A DNA stretch of 64,000 bases from assembly GCA_028564705.1 (NCBI GenBank), contig JAPXFQ010001527.1, forward strand, positions 1 to 64,000, given 5' to 3'. The stretch is from Apricaphanius iberus (lineage: Eukaryota > Chordata > Actinopteri > Cyprinodontiformes > Aphaniidae). This document shows positions 36,668 to 48,600 of the stretch, piece after piece (the first letter of the stretch is position 1; each line of letters opens with the position of its first letter). A program made the translations under genes and the position numbers. The notes below the pieces were generated by a model that was not told the DNA's origin, searched no databases, and saw only the letters and a program-made list of their open reading frames with translations.

Positions 36668-39600
36668 TTGGGAATGTATTTGTTCTGTCCATTTTCTTTT
36701 TTTGTAATCAAGATATTTATACCATTTGTGGTAGCTAAATCGCCCAATTGCTAAATCTCACGGTAGTCAAATCTCGTGGTAGCTAAATCTCCCCGTAGAT
36801 AAATCTCCCAGTAGCTAAAGCGTCCTATAGCTAACTCTCTCTGTAGCTTAATATCCCGGTAGCTAAATCTCTGTATGCGAAATCTCACATGGTAGCTAAA
36901 TCTCCAATGGCAGCTCACTCTCCCGATAGCTAAATCGCCCGATTGCTAAATCTCACTGTAGCCAAATCTTGTGTTAGCTAAATGTCGTGGTAGCTAAATC
37001 TCCCAGTTTAGTTGTTACTCTTACATTGTAAATTGAAAAAAAAAAAAATATATATATATATAGATAGATAGATATTTGGGAATGTGTTTGTTCTTTCCAT
37101 TTTCTTATTTTGTAATTAAGCTATTTATACCACTTGTGGTAGCTAAACCTCCCAGTAGCTAAATTGCCCGATAGCTAAATCTCCCAGTAGCCAAATCTCT
37201 GGTAGCTAAATCTTCCGGAAGCTAAATCTCGAGGTAGCTAAATCACTTAAATCCATTCACTTAGACGTTTTGTTTTAATGAGATAACGTTGAAAACTAGA
37301 ATGCACTAATATTCTTATCACAGTAAATGAAACTACTTGAAAAGTACTAGGGCAATTACACACTTACATTAATTTCTAGCCATGAGTGTAAAACTACACA
37401 ACCTAAGACATTTTAAACTGGGACTAAATTATTCTGCATTAATAGCAGAATAGTTCAAACTAAGCCTTTTATTTTTTAAATCCTTTATTTGATTTGTGAA
37501 TCACTAATTAAGGCTATTTTTAGTTTTCTAGATAACTGATATCCGCCTTAGTATTGTTACTCTTATGTTATTGTGATATAATTATTCTTTGCTATGTGCT
37601 ATATGTGATCAGTGGTGGTTGGCATGGTTTGAGTGTTGTGTATTAAATTACAGTTCAAAGTAGAGAGTATTATTGAACAAATACATATTTAAGTCGACCA
37701 AAATCAGACTAAAATTAAACTAAAATGGTAAATGGTAAATGAACTGAACTTATATAGCGCTTTTCTAGTCTTACTGACCACTCAAAGCGCTTTACATTGA
37801 AGCCACATTCACCCATTCATACTCGCATTCATACACCGACACCCAACATGGCTCGGTAGGACAATGTAGAATTTGGGGGTTAAGTGCCTTGCCCAGGGGC
37901 ACATCAACATGTGACTGGAGGAAGCTGGAATCGAACCTACGACCCTCCGATTGCAAGCCAACTACTCTACCACTGAGCCACAGTCGCCCCCTACAAATGA
38001 CTAAATCTTTATTAAAACATTTTTGTGTCAAAATTAACAAGTCAGACAACGAGGCCTTTACCAAGCTGGTTTATGTAGAACTGAAAGTTGTTGGTCCTTC
38101 ATTGGAATACAGTCCAAACCAAACTAGAGGAATCCAAAGCTTTGTGACTCACCTCTACGATCATCCTCAGGTCTCTGACATACATCCTCTCCGTCTCGAT
38201 GATCTCCATGATGACGCGGTCCAGATAGGTCAGCTGAGGGTTGGGCGCCATGGTGGCGCCTATAAAGGGCTGCTGCCGGCGGCTCGAGGCCCTCTTTGGG
38301 GTCCACGCTTTGTTGTTGTTGTTCTTGTTGTGAAAGAAGCTCCGCCGATTCTTTTCGGGACTCTGGTTCTGGTTCAGGTCGGGGGCCTCGGATGCCCGAG
38401 GCGGGGCGACGCAGTCGTCCCTGGACGACCCGGACCCCGACGATACCGTGGAGATCAGGCTGACCGGGCGGTGGCCCGACGACGGCAGGTCGGAGGAGTC
38501 CGACGGCGTGGCGGAGGGAGCGCGCTCATCGCTGCTGATGGAGGCGACGGAGAGGCGAGGCGACTCTGAGGACAAAACGGAGAAATTATTAAACGATACA
38601 CCAATATATTGCGATATTTTATGTCACAAAATTGTATTACTATTCAAACGCATAGTTTTTTTTATTTTTAAGAATTTGATTGGAACCAATAATAATGCTA
38701 GCATTTTTGTCGCAAAACTTTAATTATGACTGGTTGTTGGTGGCTGTTTTCACCTTCTTCGTTCCACTGGATCAACTGGATCTTGTAATAAAACTGGATT
38801 AAACAGGTTGGAGTTTAAATTTAAGTTTTGAAAAGCACAATGTATAGTTTTCCTCATGGTATCGCAATGTATCGCAATATATCGCCCCCCTTTTTGTTGT
38901 AATACACATAGTATCGTCATATTCTCACCAATACACACTTCTAGTGACAACACTGCCACCTATCAGCTCAAACTGTCAATTACAACCAAGAGGACGCTGT
39001 TTAGAGCTCGCAGCTGAGCTGAAGCGCACACTACTCCAAACTGTGGATGAGGGACGGCTGCAGGGAGAACCAATCAGATTTATCACGGTTCCTTCTGGCG
39101 TCGTTTCTGGCTGTGCAGAAACCGGAAGTGAAAACACCTCAGGAACACTCTTTAAGGGAACATTTTAGAACAGAACAGTGAGTCACACTCTGGACACAGA
39201 CATCTGCATGCTGCTGTTAACGCCTGAGGAATCCCAGGAATGTTACTATCCTCAGGTGTTTCTACGCTGAGAGGAAACACAACCTTCATTCCCAACGTTC
39301 TTTAAATTCTCTTCACTTCATGGACCCGACATCAGGAGTAACTGGAACAAAACGTGCACATATACATACATAAACAGTAGGTTCTGATTGGTCCCTCCTA
39401 GGTTTGCTTCAGGCTAAGCCGCGCTCACCTGTTCAGGCGTAGCAGCAAATATTACCGTCATTATCCCAAAGCTCTCAGGAACTCTGCAAACATTCAGCTT
39501 AAAAGTGGTCAGGAAGCAGACAATGGTTAGAACCAGAACCCCTTAGAGGATCAGCGTGGCAAGAAAGGCCAGAATTAGGACAAACAGTTCAGGTATCAGT

Positions 39601-42600
39601 GGCTTTTCCAAAGAGCAAAAGTCAGCATACTGCGTTAGCTTTCCTCTTTTTTCTTCTTTTAAGGCATTAAATTAATATTTTTGATTTTTTTTTTAAATAC
39701 CCTGAGCAAAAACAAAAAAGTTAAAATGAGCGTTTCATTCATTAAGTAACTCATGTAACCTGCCCTGTGGGAAAAATTAATCTTCCTCCATTTTTTTTAA
39801 GACAGCTGAGCCCAGTTTCATGATTCAAACCCTGACCCGATCATTACCAGACATCCAGATTATTGTTGGGTCGATACCAGAATCGGAAATACTCGCCAAT
39901 ACCGCTAAAAATAAGTTATCAGTACTTCTGTTCACACACGACCCAATACCATGCAATCCCCCCCCCCCCCGCCCAACCGCCAAATGTAACACCAGCAAAC
40001 TAATAAAGCATTTGGCTTAGGATTCTTTAATTGATACAAGCAGCAACCGACACAGTCGGATCAGTATTCTGTGCCGCCACACAGCTAAGCGCTAGGTATC
40101 GAAATCTGTACGGGAAAAATTGAACATCCTTACTGCAGATACGATCAATCGAGAAACGGTTGCAGAACCATCTCTAAAGTTCTGGGCTCCAGAGAGTCTC
40201 AGCGACAATCACATGTCACACCTGGACCCGTATAGAACCTTCCCAGGAGAGGCCGGCCTACCATCATTACTCCAAAAGCTCAGCAACAACTCATCCAAGA
40301 GGTCCACAAGAAACCAGAACAACATCGAACGTCTTCATTAAGGCTAACCCGGCATTTCAGAACCAGAACATCATAACCTACAGTCAAACATGGCGGCGGT
40401 AGTATGATGGTCTGGGCCTGCTTTGTTGTTTCAGGACCTGGACATCTTTAGTCGCTTTCTGACAGTAGGAACCTTTGGTAGTTCCTGTAACCTTTTGAGG
40501 AACAAGACTTGGGTTTTTTCCGCGGATTCGGACATATAATAACTAGGGACCACGGCCCTCGGTTCCTAGAACCACGTTAGTTCCTACTCTGAGGCTGGAT
40601 CTTTTCGTGGTTTCATCATAACTAATATGAAGTAGGTGTTTGGTGAAGTCATAAGCTGCGTAAGCTAGATATACGCTGATTTCTGGCCACACCATTTAAA
40701 AAAAAACAAACTAAAATTATTTTTTTAAATGTAAATTAAACAAAACTTTTTTTAAAACACCCGGTTTTGTCACATCTGTTTCTGTCAAGATCCCTGACTG
40801 ATGTGAGAATGGAATCTGGAAAAGTTCCCCTGGGTAGGGTAGAAGAACTAAAATCTAAGAGGATGGTTCTAGGAACGCAGTTCCCAGAACTTCTCCGTCC
40901 GAAAGTGGCTTTTGATGGAACCTTGAATCCTGCAGGAGAACATCCAGCCGACAGGACCGTAAGCCAAAATCATCCAAATCACCGTACCGAGACAAAGGTT
41001 TATAAATACGATGAGGCTTTTATTGGGCCATTTTTAATCAATAAAGCACTTTGAGTTGCAATGTTTGTATGAAAAGTGTTTTATAAATAAAGTTTGATTT
41101 GATAAAGTGATCACTCGTTCGCATTTGCATCTTATCAGTTTATTTTTATCCAAAAATATTAATTAGTTTGATTGTTTGAATCATTTGAGGGGAAATAAAC
41201 AGATAAAACAGAAAAAAAATAAAAATAAAGGAGGGGGGTGAATTTTTACTTTATTTTACTGGAGTCGATTTATTATTTATATCCGGGACCGTGCAAACGT
41301 TTTAGGCAGGTGTGGAAAAAATGCAGGTTAGGAGAATAATGCTTTCAGAAAAAAGAAGTGTACCATCACCTGCAGGACTTCTGGTTCTTCTTCAGCCCAA
41401 ATTTAGTTCTTAATGACTCTGGGCCAATCATACGCCTCACTGATGGTACTGCATGATGGATAAATATCTCCCTGTATTTCTCAGCATTAAGAGTACCATT
41501 AAATGTATGAAAAAATAACCAGGAAAGCAGACAATTTTGAAATTCATAACATTTTCTTTGAAATATCTTTACCTCAATTATTTTGTTTCAATTTTGAGTT
41601 TCAGGAAAAAGATTTGAATGTTTTTTAATTGTATTTTTTTACCGTAAATTATCTTTCAATTGCATTCTAAACCTTCTGGAAAGTGTGAATGCTCAAAAGC
41701 CAGAGATGTCCAAACTTTTTGCTACAAGGACCAAAATCATCAAGTCGAAAGTGAGAATGGCGCACAAAAATAGCTTTTTCTCGTTTACATAAAAAAAGTG
41801 GTTTTCTTTATCTGCTTAACGATAAATTAAAGAGGCAATATTTTAATGAAACACGAATTAGGAATTTTTGTAGAAAATAGATTTTTCGAGGATTGTAGAT
41901 TTGAAAAATAGAGGTCTTTTAAGGTTTGCCCTTTTAAAAGAAATTATTTTCAAATACTATTCAAAATATTTCAGAGGGGCTAAAAAATATTTTTTTTTTT
42001 GTCAGAAGAAAGAAAAGGGTCTGCTGATACGTTATTTGTTTACGTAATGAAATTAAAAAGAAAGCAAAAAAATATGATTATCACAAGATGAATAATTTGT
42101 TTTGCACCACGGATAATTTTCTAACCCTTTTAATTTTTCAACAAAATTATGCCCTCATGAAAAGTCTCCATCTGCATAAATCATTTGTTTTATGGTGCCA
42201 ATTGCAGAGAGTACCAATCTGAAAAGGTGGCAAAGGGCCGTGCAGAATCAGCCGTAAATTGCCCCCGGGCCGCACTTTGGACATTCCTGTCATACACATT
42301 CACTGATTTTGTCATACATTGAAGCAAATATATTTGGATTATATTGCAATATAGATTTAAAGCCCTAAATGGCCCCCAGCCGTAATGAAAACCGTGGTAT
42401 AATTGGTTGATCGCACACCTTCCTATGATCCAAAAAACAAACCTAGAAGAACTGATGCTGGTTTGAAGGCAAAATGTAGGAACAACAATTATTGATTTGA
42501 TTTTTCTTTGTTTGCTCCCTTTTGTAAAATGATAATGAACAATCATTACTCATATTTCTGAAAGCATTCCACACCTGCCTTTAACTAAATAATCAAACCA

Positions 42601-45600
42601 CTTGTTCAATGTTCTCCATTAACCAGTCCCTCCTTTAAGCTGCAGATATTTTGGTGGCAGTAAAAATCTGTGATTTATCTGCGGTTCAGAACTGTCCAGA
42701 TCTGTTTACCCTCAGAACTGGGTAAATAAATAAAAAAATCACCAAGGAATGACTTTTGACCCAAACTAGAGGAACAGAAAGCAGCTAAACAGGAGCCAGA
42801 GAGCAAAGCGTGGTTCTGTCCGTCACTAGAGAGGAGGAGGAGGAGGAAGAGGAAGAAGAGAGTTTGAATGAAAACAATCCCACATGTTGCTGCTGCGGTC
42901 CGTTAGCCGCCTGGCTTCCTGCCACTCTGCGAGGCGTTCACTGACCCTGCAGGAAAGGAGGGGAGGAGAGTTTATGGAGCTGATAAGAGATCCAGGGAGC
43001 CAGTCAGCTTCCAGTGTTTACGTTCAAACACCTGAAACCCTCAGCGAGGTCCGTTAGACGGACCAGAACCGTCACAGAAGTGAAAATGAGAGGCAGACGG
43101 AGGAGAAAGTTCCCAGAGAGTTAGCTAGTTCTGATGGCGGTTCAGGATTCAGCCACTCACCCAACCAGCGGCGCACAAACACCCGCCGGGCCTGCCGGTC
43201 GTCTCCGCCGCTCCTGAAGGAGATCCGCACCTTCTCCTCTGAACATGAACACCTGACCACAGCAACACCACCTCCACCTCCACCTCCAGCCAGACTCCGC
43301 CACCAGCTCCTCTGGTACCCCATCGATGCCCAGATGATCCCAGTTTTTACTACAGTCTGATCTAAAGCTTCCTGCAGGTTTAAAGACTCAACAGCAATAA
43401 TGCAGCAGCAGAGATGAAGGTTTAACACACAAGAGAGGAGGAGGAGGAGGAGGAGGAGGAGTTCAGGAAGGAGGAGGAGGAGAACATCAGGAGGAGAGGG
43501 AGGAAGGAAACCTGGAGCTCAGACTGACACCATGAGCTTCAGCAGACAGGCTGTGATGCTGACCTGCAGCCCAATAATCTGGTTTAATAATATGAATAAT
43601 AATCTAAATAATAATCTAATAATTTCTCTGTGAAGGAAACAGAAGGAATTCTGGGAATGTTGGGTTCAACAGTATAGAGAAATCCAAACTATTCAGGACA
43701 CCGAATTCATAGTTTCCAAGTTCAAAAAGAAAAGACAGAAGAAACGATGGATCGATGAACGGATGGATAAAAGATGGATGGATGATAAATAAAAAATAGA
43801 TGGATGGATGCAAGGGCGTCCGTTTGTTTTTAAAATTCCTGGGGACGTAATTATTAACTTGAATGCGGTTTGAGGATTGGAGGGGACACTTATTAAATAT
43901 TTATATAGCCTCTGAGTATTCGTCCGTTTCACGTCTCGTAACAATATGCACTGCAGAGTAGGCTATAAACGTGGTGAAAATCGCACCTTTAGTAAATCAA
44001 TACAAGTTAAAAGCCATAAGTTTAACGTTTTCCTTTTTTAAACATCACCAACATTATGCTGTTTGTTGGGAAGAATGATTAAAATCCACACCATAGCACA
44101 AAGAACAATGTTGAATATCAGATATACTCGCACCAGAAGAATGCTCAACAATAAAACGCGCTTCTTTTGCAACCCCAACATCGTTCCGTGTGGAGAAACT
44201 TCAAATTTAACTTACAGCAATAGGGCAGCTACCTGTGAGTGGTCCGCATAAAGTTGTTTCAGGTGGGAAAAAACCCAAAATTGAATTCCACGGCTCCGCG
44301 GGACGAAGTTTATTTAATGCGAGCGGACACAAATTATGTTTTGTTTCAGAGTCCCAAAGAGGAAAATGTTCATATGTTGTTTTGGTGTTGGGAGCAGGAG
44401 GGAATTTATCGCGCTGATGATGCAATGCTGTTGCTGTCCATGCAGCGCTTCCAGCGATTCAGGAATGAAAAATCTAGGTAAAGCCAGACTGGACACAGTG
44501 TTTGGTTTCTGCACGGTGATTTCTGAACATATATTTCAGCTGCAGTATAATGAAAGACTAATAATTCCCTGCACTATAATCTACTTTAAATAATGGATCA
44601 ACTTATTTGTCTTTTGATCTTTTAACTGTGATGGAAATGTTGTCCACTCCCTGGTTCTCCGTTGCTGCGTCGCAGAAGTGTCTCTCTCTGGAAGATGGAT
44701 GCAGAGATAGAGAGATTTTAGCTAGTATTCTGGCATGCTCTCTACACAAATCCAGTATATCAACATATCATATTTGGGAGTCTTAAACGAGCAAAAATAT
44801 TGCATGAATATTTTGTTCCTTGCTACTCACCCGTAGAAAATAAACCAGACCCATTAAATTTCATTTACAATGCTCCCTCGTTTATTGTGGGGGTTCTAAA
44901 AATAACCCACACATCTGCAAAGTAATCATCTTTTTTTTTAAAACAATTATGTTTTAAGGCTGTAAAACCCCTCCCCACACACCATTTTAAACTTTTCCCA
45001 AACATACATGAACATTTAATCAAACTTCTCACTAGTTTTAACACTCAAACGTCCGTAGAATTAAAACACAAAAGTATTACGCAGCACGGTCTCTCTGCTG
45101 TTGCGCCGCTCGGTGCGTCTTTCTCCACTGAAAGTTTCTGAGCAGCCAGGTGTCGTTTCCGAGTGTAGAACTTAATTATAGGCTGTTTTTTTGTGCGACT
45201 TTTTTTTCTTCTTCTGGATGAGAAAATTAGTAAAACCAGACATGATAAATTTGGCAAACACAGGTGACATAACAGGAGGAGATTAATGGTTGCCTCCAAT
45301 CATTTATGACGCAGAACACAATGCGCGTTAGTACGCTGTAAAGAAAGCATTTAAATTGTGCTATTAAAAAAATCCACAAAAAGCGAAGCAGCAAAGGATG
45401 GACCTGCGTTATCAGCAAAGGAACTGTATAATGGTAGTTGTTCCATCTTGAAACAGGTACCATTTTGACATTGCAGGACTCCGCCCTGTAGCTAACTACC
45501 AGTCTTTTAAAACATATCATAAATAGGCGCTTATCTGAAGCTTAAAATGATAAATGAATAAGAATAAATACAAGGCATGTTGATTTATAATCTTTTTTAA

Positions 45601-48600
45601 GCCTGCAGCTATATGAAGATTTGACCGCTTCTGCTGCGTAAAAGTCCGTCTCGCCTGTGTGCGTTTCTGTCTGCGCTCTTGACCGCTTGCTGTAGATTTC
45701 AGGAAATTTTACCTGAACTTGTGAGCATCAGTGATCTGCTATATAAATGCAGGAGACTTCTGCAACTTGAGACTTGGGATAATAGTGCATTTATACGCCA
45801 GCGTTTTCTGTGAGAGCGCAGCGCCGCAGTCGGAGAATGTTTTCATCTGAGAGGAGCGGGTCTTTCACATCATGACGCATGCGGTGTGCCGGGAGCATCT
45901 TGACAGGTAGAATAATGTTAGTGGCCCACTGCAGCGCTTTATTAGAAATTATCGCGCTAATGAGATGATCGCGTGACCGTTAAAGCCCGAGCTCGATCCG
46001 AGACCGTGGACAATGATAGAAATTAAGCCCGGTTGGGTTCGCGCAAAGATGTTCAGCTCTACTGTAAATGAGCAGAAAGAAATATGACTGCATAAGAAAC
46101 TGGAATTGAGTGAATTAAATAATATTCTGTTTAGATATTGATGCAGAAACTCTGCTGGGAGCAGAAGTGGCTGTTAGGTCGGTAAAAATTTCTGCATCAG
46201 GTTTGGTGAGGACAAACCTGTCAATCATAAATATTGCTGGGGACATGTCCCCGGCGTCCCCGGTTAAAATGGATGGATGGATGGATGGACTGGTTAATAG
46301 AAAGATAGATAGATGGATAAATAAATAGACGGATGGATTGATGAAAGGATGGATAAAACATGGATGAATGATGGATGGATGATAAATAAAAAAATGCCTG
46401 GATGGATGGATGGATGGATGGATGGATGGAGAACCAGACAGGAAATCCGATTTTCTACATTTTTTCAGTGAAAAATATTTCCTGATATTTTTTCCCAGAC
46501 GTTGAAGGAATCCGTTCAGCAGGAGTTCTGGGTTTGGATGGTTTCTAAGCTCCATGTCCAGCATTTATTAAGGACAAGGAGGAAGGTTCTAACTGGGTCC
46601 GTTTAAACAGCTCTCCACTGAGTAGAGCTCAGTGGCAGAACCTCTGAGGTTCTTCATCCTGAAGATGGTTAGATGGTCCCCTTATGAAGTCCATCTCTGA
46701 CTACAGATACTGATCCTGAGGTCCTGATGTGACCAAGAACCACCCGGGTCTGCTGGGTCATCAGAGCCTCTGCAGCGCTGCCATTGGCTCAGAGAACCAA
46801 ACAGTCCAAAGTTCTCCTCTCCAGCTATTGTTAGCTCTATTAACAGAGCGTAGAGCTATAATTATGGTTAATGTTCACACAACTGTGTGTTTTGGTCAAG
46901 ACCCGCCTACAGCATTCACTCATGTCATCAGATTTCATCTGGAGCGTTGCAGACAGAGCCTGGAGAACCCAGAGTTAGGGCGGCTGTAGCTCAGTGGCAG
47001 CGCTGTCGGCCTGCGACCCAGAAATTCTGGGTTTGATTCCTGCTCCCGCATGTTACATTCCGTTGTGTCCTTGGGCAATAGACTTCTGGTGTTGGCCGAT
47101 GGCGCGATATGGCAGCCTCGCTTCTGTCAGTCTGCCCCAGGGCAGCTGTGGCTGTAGGTAGCTTGCTTCCACCAGTCTGTGAATGTGGGAGTGAATTGTA
47201 AAGCGCTTTGAGGAGAGAATCTCTCGAAAAGCGCCATATAAATTCCATCATTAACAGCTTTGTTAATCAAGAGTTTCTGTTCAGCGACCTAATGTTCTAT
47301 AGCCTCCTCTAAACTTCCTGCTACGTCCTCTAAACTTCCTGCTACATATTCTAAACTTCCTGCTACGTCTTTTAAACTTCCTGCTACAAATTCTAAACTT
47401 CCTGCTACGTCTTTTAAACTTCCTGCTACGTCCTCTAAACTTCCTGCTACAAATTCTAAACTCCCTGCTACGTCTTTTAAACTTCCTGCTACAAATTCTA
47501 AACTTCCTGCTACGTCTTTTAAACTTCCTGCTACATCATCTGAAGTTCCTGCTACATATTCTAAACTTCCTGCTACATATTCTAAACTTCCCGCTACATA
47601 TTCTAAACTTCCTGCTACGTCTTTCAAACTTCCTGCTACGTCTTTTAAACTTCCTGCTACATCATCTGAACTTCCTGCTACATATTCTAAACTTCCCGCT
47701 ACATATTCTAAACTTCCTGTTACGTCCTCTAAACTTCCTGCTACGTGTTTTAAACTTCCTCCTACATCATCTGAACTTTCTGCTACATATTCTAAACTTC
47801 CTGCTACGTCTTTCAAACTTCCTGCTACGTCTTTTAAACTTCCTGCTACATCATCTGAACTTCCTGCTACATATTCTAAACTTCCTGCTACATATTCTAA
47901 ACTTCCTGCTACATATTCTAAACTTCCTGCTACGTATTCTAAACTTCCTGCTACATATTCTAAACTTCCTGCTACGTCTTTCAAACTTCCTGCTACGTCT
48001 TTTAAACTTCCTGCTACATCATCTGAACTTCCTGCTACATATTCTAAACTTCCTGCTACGTCTTTTAAACTTCCTGCTACATCATCTGAACTTCCTGCTA
48101 CATATTCTAAACTTCCTGCTACATATTCTAAACTTCCTGCTACATATTCTAAACTTCCTGCTACATATTCTAAACTTCCTGCTACATATTCTAAACTTCC
48201 TGCTACATATTCTAAACTTCCTGCTACATATTCTAAACTTCCTGCTACATATTCTAAACTTCCTGCTACATATTCTAAACTTCCTGCTACATATTCTAAA
48301 CTTCCTGCTACATATTTTAAACTTCCTGCTACATCATCTAAACTTCCTGCTACATATTCTAAACTTCCTGCTACATATTCTAAACTTCCTGCTACATATT
48401 CTAAACTTCCTGCTACATATTCTAAACTTCCTGCTACATATTCTAAACTTCCTGCTACAAATTCTAAACTTCCTGCTACAAATTCTAAACTTCCTGCTAC
48501 GTCTTTTAAACTTCCTGCTACATCATCTGAACTTCCTGCTACATATTCTAAACTTCCTGCTACGTCCTCTAAACTTCGTACTACGTCCTCTAAACTTCCT

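Noticed and set aside
46978..47050. A tRNA gene
   Set aside because: The A and B boxes are present, but the sequence lacks a proper tRNA fold and continues into a SINE body and tail.
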